Positions 1 to 6,381 of a stretch of DNA of 18,073 bases are shown here, in pieces. The stretch is from an uncultured Eubacteriaceae bacterium (lineage in GTDB: Bacteria > Bacillota > Clostridia > Eubacteriales > Eubacteriaceae). The notes under the pieces were generated by a model. It searched no databases, was not told the origin of the DNA, and saw only the letters and a program-made list of their open reading frames with translations. The position numbers and the translations under genes are program-made. The stretch is from NCBI GenBank assembly GCA_947630385.1, contig CANRHG010000017.1, positions 1 to 18,073 of the forward strand. Direction: 5' to 3'. How positions within the stretch are numbered: position 1 is the stretch's first letter; each line of letters opens with the position of its first letter.

Positions 1-95
1 ACCTCTCCCAAGGGAGATTATATTACAGAATGTCGCAAAAAAATTTATGCCCCGTTATTTGCGATTTACAGTACTAGAATTTTATAAAATTTAGG

Positions 96-1541
96 TCAAA
101 ATAAACCATTGTAACCTTTCAATTCAGCTTGGCCTAGAATATACAAGAAAGCATGAGCTGGAATAAACAAGATTTTACTGTTCTCCTTTTCAATGATCTT
201 AAAATCTTCATTGTTTTTTGTGATTACAATACTATAACTTACTTTATCGCTATATTTATGAATAGCGTCCGATTTTGGGAGACGAATTTGGTCGCGATAT
301 TTCACTTCAATCAACGTATAATCCTTCAGATTATTTTCAATGACAATATCGATTTCTTTTTGGGTTTTAGTGTTTCTAAAATAACCAAGGGAAAGGGGAT
401 TGTAAAAATTTATGCTGCTTAAATGATTAAAAATTGTAGTTTCTACGATTTGGCCTAATTCCTCTATGGTCAGATTTTCATTTTTCTTCATATTAATAGC
501 TAAACCAATTGAATTATCGGTAAGGTAAACTTTGGGTTGCGCTTTAAGGATCTTTTTACCTTCTAGATCGATCGGCCAACTTAACTTAATTAGATTGGCT
601 GATTCAAGATATTTTATATATTTTTCTACAACTGATCTTGAAGCGTTCGTAAATTCTTTTGAGATGGTTTCAAAAGAAATAATGTTTGAAGATACATCAC
701 AAATGTAACGAAAAACTCTTTCAAGATCGCGTATATTTCTGATCTCGTATAATTGAGGGAGATCCGAATTAATGACTTTATTGATGACGTCTTCTCTTAT
801 CATCTGTTTCGCCAGAAACTCATTACTTTCTGCAGCCATTTCTGGAAAACCTCCTACTTTTAAATATTCATTAAAGTATTTCTGGAGCTTTCTTAACTGA
901 TCTCTCACTTTAATAATTTCGTAAGGGGACATCTTAAAAAATGAAGAAATCGTTAAATTATCTGAAACATCCGGTTCGTCAATTTCTAAAAGCTTGCAGT
1001 ATTCGTAAAATGATAAAGTTGGTACTTGAACCGAGATCCAGCGTCCTACGCCACTTTCAGAGTGACCTTTTGAAAGAACAGGACTCGCCGAACCTGTAGC
1101 TATGATTTGAGTTTGTGGTTGTTGATCGTAAATAACTTTTAACCATCTATCCCAATCCCGAGCGTACTGGATTTCATCAAAAATGTAATAAACGTCTTTT
1201 GCGGAATAAACAGAATCATGGTAGTTATTTAATAAATCGCCAAGATCCGTATCTTTTAAAGTTGGATGATCAAAGGAGATATAAATAATTTTTTCCGGAT
1301 CGACTCCATCGTTAAGCAATTTATCAATAAGTTGATAAAGTATGGTTGTCTTTCCGACCCGACGAAGACCGGATAAAATGATGGTTCTTCTTAAATTACT
1401 TTCTTTTAAAAAGTCATTGATCCTATAAAACGCATTTCGTTTGAATTTTTCTAAAAAATAATCCGGAACCTTTTTTAAGTCCCACCATGGATTAAAACTT
1501 CTTAAGATTTCAATTAAATTTTCTCGATTGGGTGAAGTCAT
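96..1541 (-). CDS. AAA-family ATPase with C-terminal DUF4143 / nuclease-like domain
   Basis: The 481-residue product has the layout of the AAA_14 + DUF4143 family. Residues about 50-170 form a P-loop ATPase: Walker A GLRRVGKTT (G58, K64, T65), Walker B YYIFDEIQ (D122, E123) and a sensor-like IATGSAS near 147-153. The middle (about 225-360) matches the winged-helix-like part of the family. The C-terminus has the PD-(D/E)XK-like signature EIDIVI...LIEVK (D398, E412, K414), usual for DUF4143 proteins. There is no signal peptide or membrane segment, so it is cytoplasmic. The ATG at 1541 is the first in frame; it has only a run of A upstream and no clear Shine-Dalgarno sequence. The gene is AT-rich, unlike the neighbouring protease gene, and is divergent from it. 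The biological role of the family is poorly known; links to defence or mobile elements are often proposed. Family assignment is firm, function is open. Confidence 0.9.
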   Translation of the reverse strand: MTSPNRENLIEILRSFNPWWDLKKVPDYFLEKFKRNAFYRINDFLKESNLRRTIILSGLRRVGKTTILYQLIDKLLNDGVDPEKIIYISFDHPTLKDTDLGDLLNNYHDSVYSAKDVYYIFDEIQYARDWDRWLKVIYDQQPQTQIIATGSASPVLSKGHSESGVGRWISVQVPTLSFYEYCKLLEIDEPDVSDNLTISSFFKMSPYEIIKVRDQLRKLQKYFNEYLKVGGFPEMAAESNEFLAKQMIREDVINKVINSDLPQLYEIRNIRDLERVFRYICDVSSNIISFETISKEFTNASRSVVEKYIKYLESANLIKLSWPIDLEGKKILKAQPKVYLTDNSIGLAINMKKNENLTIEELGQIVETTIFNHLSSINFYNPLSLGYFRNTKTQKEIDIVIENNLKDYTLIEVKYRDQIRLPKSDAIHKYSDKVSYSIVITKNNEDFKIIEKENSKILFIPAHAFLYILGQAELKGYNGLF

Positions 1542-1558
1542 TTTTTTCTACTGCGCTT

Positions 1559-1587
1559 TCTATAAACAAATCATGATTTAAAAACAA
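1559..1587 (-). promoter_or_regulatory. Possible sigma-A promoter of the AAA/DUF4143 gene
   Basis: On the minus strand, TTGTTT (1587-1582) is followed after 17 bp by TATAGA (1564-1559), 18 bases before the start codon at 1541. The -35 match is weak (3/6) and the -10 match moderate (4/6). Position and spacing are right, and the palindrome array begins 5 bp upstream of the -35. Confidence 0.35.
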
Positions 1588-1591
1588 TATT

Positions 1592-1679
1592 TAATATAAC
1601 TATAATTATATTATATCTAAGATTTAATATAAGTATACTTATATTATTTCAGTATTTTAATAGAATCATACTTCTATTA
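1592..1679. repeat. Three 22-bp palindromes in register, 33-bp period (operator-like array)
   Basis: Three 22-bp inverted repeats start at 1592, 1625 and 1658, so their centres are exactly 33 bp apart, about three helical turns. The central copy (1625-1646) is a perfect palindrome with half-site TAATATAAGTA. The first (1592-1613) has arms TAATATAA/TTATATTA around CTATAA. The third (1658-1679) has arms TAATAGAA/TTCTATTA around TCATAC. The 11-bp linkers are only partly alike; TTTCA recurs after copies two and three. The array lies directly upstream of the putative promoter of the AAA/DUF4143 gene. It most likely binds a dimeric regulator at three sites on one DNA face. Iteron-like or recombinase-site roles are alternatives. 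The repeats are seen directly; the function is inferred. Confidence 0.8.
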
Positions 1680-1888
1680 TTTCAAAAAGAAGCTTTCTTC
1701 TTCGAATGAAATCCTATTGAATAATCTCAGAAGAGGACACAAGAAAAAACGTGAATGGTTTTTACTGATCCGCTTCTTTCTTTTGACACCGTTGGTTTTG
1801 AATGACGGTTAGATAAACAATTAAAAATTAAGTAAGGAGTGTTGGCAGGATCTACAGACAAAGAAATAACATGATTTCGTGAGATAAA

Positions 1889-1918
1889 TTGAACCAAATA
1901 TCGTTAAACTGCTAAAAT
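1889..1918 (+). promoter_or_regulatory. Putative promoter of the first C1A protease gene
   Basis: TTGAAC (1889-1894, 4/6 to the -35 consensus), an 18-bp spacer and TAAAAT (1913-1918, 5/6 to the -10 consensus) lie about 70 bp before the ATG at 1989. Transcription from here would include the leader hairpin at 1940-1970. Another -35-like TTGACA occurs near 1795 but has no good -10 at 17 bp. Nothing else was recognised in the gene-free stretch 1680-1888. Confidence 0.45.
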
Positions 1919-1939
1919 GAACTAAGTAATAAATTTCAA

Positions 1940-1970
1940 GTATTTTTAAGGTAAGCGATCTTAAAAATAC
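1940..1970 (+). promoter_or_regulatory. Perfect 11-bp hairpin in the 5' leader of the protease gene
   Basis: GTATTTTTAAG (1940-1950) and CTTAAAAATAC (1960-1970) are exact reverse complements around the 9-nt loop GTAAGCGAT. The Shine-Dalgarno sequence GAGAAAGGA follows at once (about 1972-1980). With no U-tract after it, this is not a terminator. It may protect the mRNA 5' end or control access to the ribosome site. Pairing is certain; the role is inferred. Confidence 0.55.
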
Positions 1971-1988
1971 CGAGAAAGGAAATATTTG

Positions 1989-4844
1989 ATGAAAGTTGTT
2001 TCCCGAATCACGGCCTTCTTATGCCTTTTTTTCTGTCTGTTCATGCCACTCGCTTTCGCTGAAGACGATATAGTGACCGCTCCCGGGACGGGTCAAGACG
2101 CGACAATGGATCAAGAGCCGACCGAACCCGAACCGTCGCTTCCGGCAAAGTACGACCTCAGAAACGTCGATGGTCGAAACTATGTTACTCCCATTAAATC
2201 TCAAGGTAGTTTGGGGACCTGTTGGGCCCACGCTTGTATCGGTGCCGCCGAATCGAACGCGATCATGAACGGAGCAAATCCGAGCATAAATCTTTCGGAA
2301 AAAGCACTGGCTTGGTACGCCTTTCAACTGGAAGGTTCAAAAGAGATGACGCCGGAGGAATACGAAGGGCTCACTTTGACAGACATCGATTTGTCCTGGC
2401 AGTACGATCCCTCAAGCAGAATCTATAATACCGGTGGTCAAATGTATACTGGAATAGCCCAGATGCAAACCTGGCTCGGTGCTTGTACAGAAGCTCAAGT
2501 GCCTTATTGTAACAGCAATAACGACTACGAAATTCTTATAGGGGGACCGGTTGGCGACCCTAATGGGGACTGGTCGCTAAACTACGATCATCTCTACGAC
2601 AATGCCTATCATCTACAAAACGCGGAAGTCCTTTGTGGGCCAGCCACTAAAAGGACTACTCAAGAAGAATTCACCCCTAAAGCCAAAGAGCTGTTGTTAA
2701 AATACGGAGCCCTTAGATTAGATTATAAGGCGCAAAAAGCTGAAAGCCAATTTTATAATGAAACCAACGCAGCCCAATATATAAATGAACTAATTCCTTT
2801 ATCCCACTCTGTCCTCATTGTAGGTTGGGACGACGACTATCCTGCCAGTAATTTCAATATCACCCCGCCTGGTGACGGAGCCTGGATCGTGAAGAATTCC
2901 TGGGGAATTGATTATGGCGATCAAGGTTATTTCTATTTATCCTATTACGATCAAACGATCAACAATGTCGCAGGGTTTAACGTAGAAACTGAAGAAACCG
3001 GATATTCCTACGATAAAAACAACCAGTACGATTTCACGAATCTTCGTGGAGCTAATCCGGTTGATCCTACTTATACGGATCTCAATATCGCAGAAGCTTT
3101 GGATTTTGGTTCTATTCCCGCCGGTAATTTAAAAATGGCCAATGTTTTCACGGCTGAAAGCGACCAGGTCTTACGGGCTGTTTCGGCTTTTCCGGCCTTA
3201 AATAACGCGTCGACTGTGACGGTCGATGTCTACCTCTTACAGCCCGGCGCGACCAATCCGGAACAAGGAACCTTGCAAGCTTCTTTAACCAAAGATTTTG
3301 AAAACGGTGGTTTTTATACGATCGAGCTGCCAGAACCAATTGAACTTCCGAAAGGAACCAGTTATTCCGTTGTCGAATCGATCACCTACTACGACGTTTC
3401 CTATACGGAAAACGATACGGACCAACCGCAAAAACCCGTCATGCCTACGATGCAGGACCTCGCGGTCGAATACGGTTTTGAAGAACCACTGATCATTAAT
3501 TTATTTGACAGTACAGGGGAAATCGTTGGCCTGGCCAGTGAAGATTACGTCGTTCACGTCGATCCCGGGCAAAGTTATGTTTACGGGTTAAACGGAACAA
3601 TCGGGGTAACACCGCCGGAGTGGGTCGATATCACGAATGCGGAAATAAAGGACAAGCTGTCACTGACAAGAACTTATGAAGGGCCTTCCGAAGAGGAACG
3701 ACCTTGTACCACTGTCCCGGGCAACGTCATGATCAAAGCCTATACGACTTATGGCATCGGAGATGACATCATCAATCCGACCTCTATGGCCGTCAATAAA
3801 TCCGAATTCCACCTGACGACCTTAGAAGGTGACGGAAACAGTAGGTACGAGTCGATCTCGGTCGTTATAGAACCGAGCAATACGACGACCGACGTGACTT
3901 GGTCCGTCACCCCAGAAAACGTCGTTTCATTTGTAGATTCAGGCGCATTGGATAAAAATGCAAGGTTTCTCAAAGCGGAAAACGAAGGAGTGGCCACGGT
4001 CACTGCGACGAGTGGGAACGGACTGGTGGCAACGGCCACGGTTTACGTCAGTAACGACGATCTGATCAGTGACGGTTTGGACATTATCGACTATACGCCC
4101 GACCGTTTCTCCGTCATGCTTGAAAACGTGAGGGCCAACCCCGCTATTGCAGACGCGCTATCCCCACAACGGGTAAGTTTGTTTGCATGGTCCGCGCCCG
4201 ACCAAAGCGACATCAACGCCAAATTGATGCACCAGGTCCCGGGCACTAGTGACTGGATTTACGAAGGGGTCCCGGTCAACGACAACAGCGTCAACAATTA
4301 CTTCATCGACGCCAACGATATCAAAATAAACGTCTATGCCTCGACGAACCCGAACAACGACGGACGGTTGATGCAGGTGGGAACTTACGACTGGTTGAAT
4401 CCGGGGATACTTAATTCCCCGAACGTGGCTTACATCTCTTACTGTCAAAACACCGGCTTTGTAAAGCCGACCGTGTGGGACGGAACGACCAGTGGCAATC
4501 TCCTGGATCCGTATTCACAACATTTAGAAGGCTTTCGAATATCCTCGGGTCTGGAGGGGATCGAAATCTCCAGTACGGCTTACGCCCAAGGCCTTGGTTG
4601 GCTTCCGGAAGTCGACGATGGCGTCTACTGTGGGACGATGGAACAAAACCGTCCGCTCGAGGCCATTAAGCTTAACCTTGAAGAAGCCGTTCCAAATTTG
4701 TCGCTTCTCACCGATTTCCGTTACCGCGTCTTTACGAAAGAGTCCGGTTGGAGCGATTGGGTCAGCAACAATGGCATAGCCGGTCAAGGTGGGTCCGGCC
4801 AAGCGATCCAGGCGGTCCAGGTCGTTTTAAATCCTCTGATCTAG
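1989..4844 (+). CDS. Secreted C1A (papain-family) cysteine protease with lectin-like, BIG2, GBS_Bsp-like and three ChW repeats
   Basis: The 951-residue product starts with a signal peptide (residues 1-24, cut after AFA). ATG 1989 is preferred over the overlapping TTG at 1986 because GAGAAAGGA sits 8 nt upstream of the ATG. A papain domain spans about 53-325 with oxyanion Gln72, nucleophile Cys78 (GTCWAHA), His273 (LSHSVLIVGW) and Asn303 (VKNSWG), so it should be active. Next come a lectin-like domain typical of clostridial C1A proteins (about 380-535), a BIG2 Ig-like domain (about 597-688), a GBS_Bsp-like repeat (about 700-800, FAWSAPDQSDINAK) and three ChW repeats (about 813-852, 858-898, 909-947). 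The first ChW has Phe where Trp is expected (QNTGF). There is no LPXTG motif, so ChW probably provides attachment. GC is visibly higher than in the flanking accessory genes. The substrate is unknown. Confidence 0.93.
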   Translation: MKVVSRITAFLCLFFCLFMPLAFAEDDIVTAPGTGQDATMDQEPTEPEPSLPAKYDLRNVDGRNYVTPIKSQGSLGTCWAHACIGAAESNAIMNGANPSINLSEKALAWYAFQLEGSKEMTPEEYEGLTLTDIDLSWQYDPSSRIYNTGGQMYTGIAQMQTWLGACTEAQVPYCNSNNDYEILIGGPVGDPNGDWSLNYDHLYDNAYHLQNAEVLCGPATKRTTQEEFTPKAKELLLKYGALRLDYKAQKAESQFYNETNAAQYINELIPLSHSVLIVGWDDDYPASNFNITPPGDGAWIVKNSWGIDYGDQGYFYLSYYDQTINNVAGFNVETEETGYSYDKNNQYDFTNLRGANPVDPTYTDLNIAEALDFGSIPAGNLKMANVFTAESDQVLRAVSAFPALNNASTVTVDVYLLQPGATNPEQGTLQASLTKDFENGGFYTIELPEPIELPKGTSYSVVESITYYDVSYTENDTDQPQKPVMPTMQDLAVEYGFEEPLIINLFDSTGEIVGLASEDYVVHVDPGQSYVYGLNGTIGVTPPEWVDITNAEIKDKLSLTRTYEGPSEEERPCTTVPGNVMIKAYTTYGIGDDIINPTSMAVNKSEFHLTTLEGDGNSRYESISVVIEPSNTTTDVTWSVTPENVVSFVDSGALDKNARFLKAENEGVATVTATSGNGLVATATVYVSNDDLISDGLDIIDYTPDRFSVMLENVRANPAIADALSPQRVSLFAWSAPDQSDINAKLMHQVPGTSDWIYEGVPVNDNSVNNYFIDANDIKINVYASTNPNNDGRLMQVGTYDWLNPGILNSPNVAYISYCQNTGFVKPTVWDGTTSGNLLDPYSQHLEGFRISSGLEGIEISSTAYAQGLGWLPEVDDGVYCGTMEQNRPLEAIKLNLEEAVPNLSLLTDFRYRVFTKESGWSDWVSNNGIAGQGGSGQAIQAVQVVLNPLI

Positions 4845-4871
4845 ATAATCTAAAAAATTTAAAATCTATTG

Positions 4872-4914
4872 AGCTCTACTACAACCACACGTTGTAGCAG
4901 GGCTTTTCTTTTCT
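4872..4914 (+). terminator. Rho-independent terminator of the first C1A protease gene
   Basis: A two-part stem: AGCTCT/AGGGCT outside (one G-U pair), one mismatch, then CTACAAC/GTTGTAG (7 bp) around the loop CACAC. It is followed by TTTTCTTTTCTT. It lies 27 bp after the TAG stop. Confidence 0.9.
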
Positions 4915-4977
4915 TAAGTAAACCTTAAATTAACTTAAAATATCATTACATCTGTCACATAAAAGAATTATTTGGGG

Positions 4978-4983
4978 TATAAT
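4978..4983 (+). promoter_or_regulatory. Possible -10 box of the ChW-protein gene
   Basis: A consensus TATAAT lies about 100 bp before the ATG at 5082, downstream of the previous gene's terminator, so an own promoter is expected here. No good -35 stands at 16-18 bp; CTGTCA at 4952-4957 is 20 bp away. Confidence 0.4.
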
Positions 4984-5048
4984 TTACTACAATCAAAATT
5001 AAATTTAATTTACTGTTTTAAAAATTTAAGTTTTATTTAAGGTTAATT

Positions 5049-5065
5049 GGCTTAGGTCCTAAGCC
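5049..5065 (+). promoter_or_regulatory. 8-bp inverted repeat in the leader of the ChW-protein gene
   Basis: GGCTTAGG and CCTAAGCC flank a single T and form a perfect inverted repeat ending 6 bp before the Shine-Dalgarno region AAAGAGGAG. It could be a DNA operator or a leader hairpin; the one-base centre favours a protein-binding site, since RNA would need to open inner pairs. Its arms resemble the closing stem (TTAAGCCA/TGGCTTAA) of the reductase leader. Confidence 0.5.
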
Positions 5066-5081
5066 GGATTAAAGAGGAGAT

Positions 5082-5951
5082 ATGAAAAGAAAACGTAAAC
5101 TTTTAATCATCCTTCTATTGGTCATGGTTCTTACTTTTTGTACGCCGTCGGTCTTGGCTCAAAAACAAGCCGGGCCTAAAGACTCGGCTGTAACTAGTGA
5201 AGATCAATCGGAAACTCCTACGGATGAAGAATTAGCTGCAAATACAAATGGCGAGTCAAAAGAAGAGATTGGTACAGACGCTGGCAAAGAAGAAGTTATA
5301 GATTCGGAAATTTTAGAAGACGAATATCTTAAGAAAAAAACTGCCGACAAGGAACTTAAAACTGATTCGGACAAAGAACTGTCCAATGAGATGCTTGGTT
5401 CAGATTCCGAACGTGAGGTAACTGCCGAAGACGTAATCGATCCGAACATCGACGAAGAATTTTTGGAAACGTCTGAAGATCTGGGAACTATAGCTTCAAA
5501 GGACGCAAATGAAACCGATTCCGAAGAAGACAAGGTGCCTCTTTTAAGCTACAAAGTCCACGGTAGAAATTACGGTTGGCAAGAAGATTACTGTAAAGAA
5601 TTTGAAGTTGCCGGAACCATTAAAAAGGGTCTGCGCTTAGAAGCGATCCAAATCACAGCTAACGATCCGGATCTTCAGCTCAAGTATCAAGTCCACGTCA
5701 GCGGGAAAGGCTGGATGGATCCGGTCGGTGACGATGAAATAGCCGGTACGGTCGGGGAGAGAAGAGCAATTGAAGCCATCAAGATCTCTCTTACCGGTGA
5801 AAAGGCCGATCACTATGAAGTTCTGTACCGGTCGCACTGCTCGAACATTGGTTGGCAGGACTGGGCTAAAGACGGTGGGATATCCGGTACGACCGGAGAG
5901 AAGCGGCCGATCGAGGCGATCCAAATTATGTTGGTCGCGCTGCCCGATTGA
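5082..5951 (+). CDS. Secreted ChW-repeat protein with acidic linker
   Basis: The 289-residue product has no enzyme domain. A basic N-terminus (MKRKRK) and hydrophobic core form a signal peptide cut after VLA (about residue 26). LTFC at 17-20 is not a good lipobox because Phe precedes Cys. Residues 27-152 are a low-complexity, strongly acidic stretch rich in Glu, Asp, Ser and Thr, probably extended. Three ChW repeats follow (about 153-192, 199-238, 245-285) with cores NYGW, GKGW and NIGW and G-T-x-G-x-x-x-x-I/L-EAI ends. All three retain Trp, unlike the first ChW of the proteases. The start is well supported: AAAGAGGAG lies 3-11 nt before ATG. It follows the protease gene but is separated from it by a terminator. 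A surface adaptor or scaffold role beside the ChW proteases is an inference. Confidence 0.88.
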   Translation: MKRKRKLLIILLLVMVLTFCTPSVLAQKQAGPKDSAVTSEDQSETPTDEELAANTNGESKEEIGTDAGKEEVIDSEILEDEYLKKKTADKELKTDSDKELSNEMLGSDSEREVTAEDVIDPNIDEEFLETSEDLGTIASKDANETDSEEDKVPLLSYKVHGRNYGWQEDYCKEFEVAGTIKKGLRLEAIQITANDPDLQLKYQVHVSGKGWMDPVGDDEIAGTVGERRAIEAIKISLTGEKADHYEVLYRSHCSNIGWQDWAKDGGISGTTGEKRPIEAIQIMLVALPD

Positions 5952-6069
5952 TTTAACATAAATTATGATTGAAGTCGACTTTTACCGATTTACCAGAATG
6001 TCACAAGAAAGTAAGTATAATTAATCGTTTTAGCAATAATACTGGAAATGCCTTATCAGGTCTCAAATC

Positions 6070-6298
6070 CAGTCAAAAATTTTCTTTTACATAGACGGTA
6101 TCGTCGAAGCCCAATATATAAATGAAGAATTTTATGGGAAAGTCGTCTTAAAGAAATCTTGAATAAAGCTAATAATTTAAGTCCGAAAGTAACCCTATAT
6201 AGATTGTAAAAACTGATGTAGAAGAATTTGTCGGTAGCGCGCCTCAGTTTGATGATAAGACTACGGTAAGCTTTAAAGTTAAGAAGCTAAGAGATTAA
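6070..6298 (+). pseudogene. Frameshifted C-terminal remnant of a SpoIIE/RsbU-type PP2C phosphatase
   Basis: The stretch 5952-6381 has no intact gene, but three reading frames joined in order read like the end of a PP2C (SpoIIE family) phosphatase. The first frame (6070 to about 6140) gives FFYIDGIVEAQ...NEEFYGK, matching the family's LFLYTDGVTEA...YG segment. A frame change then gives RLKEILNKANNLSPK. A second change gives KTDVEEFVGSAPQFDDKTTVSFKV, the typical C-terminal block with the metal-binding Asp pair (DD), and a TAA at 6296. At least two frameshifts are needed and the N-terminal two-thirds of the domain is not visible upstream, so it cannot be functional. No start codon or ribosome site was found. 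The family match rests on motifs only. Confidence 0.7.
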
Positions 6299-6304
6299 AA
6301 CAAT

Positions 6305-6354
6305 TAAAAAAGCGGAAAGTTCAACTGCGACTGTAGATGAGCTTTCCGTTTTAT
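6305..6354. terminator. Bidirectional terminator between the phosphatase relic and the AlbA_2 gene
   Basis: A long hairpin at 6313-6348: CGGAAAGTTCA pairs with TGAGCTTTCCG (one G-U), then an A/A mismatch and CTGC/GTAG around the loop GACT. It is followed by TTTTATGG on the plus strand and CTTTTTTAATTG on the minus strand. It should end transcription of the AlbA_2 gene (stop at 6382) and also plus-strand transcripts. Confidence 0.88.
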
Positions 6355-6381
6355 GGTATTTCTCTGTGTTTTTCTGAAAAA

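Noticed and set aside
3..16. TCTCCC/GGGAGA inverted repeat at the left edge
   Set aside because: Only two bases separate the arms, no clear U-tract follows on either strand, and the context is cut off by the window edge. The stretch 17-95 holds only an AT palindrome (78-91) after the ATPase stop.
1986..1988. TTG start for the first protease
   Set aside because: The ATG three bases later has better Shine-Dalgarno spacing and gives the same signal peptide.
3749..4039. Antisense open frames within the protease genes (for example here and at 4158-4448)
   Set aside because: They lie opposite strongly supported domains, have no ribosome sites and arise from the GC-rich codons of the sense gene.
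5133..5144. Lipobox in the ChW protein (LTFC)
   Set aside because: Phe at -1 of Cys does not fit a lipobox, and a normal signal peptidase site (VLA) follows six residues later.
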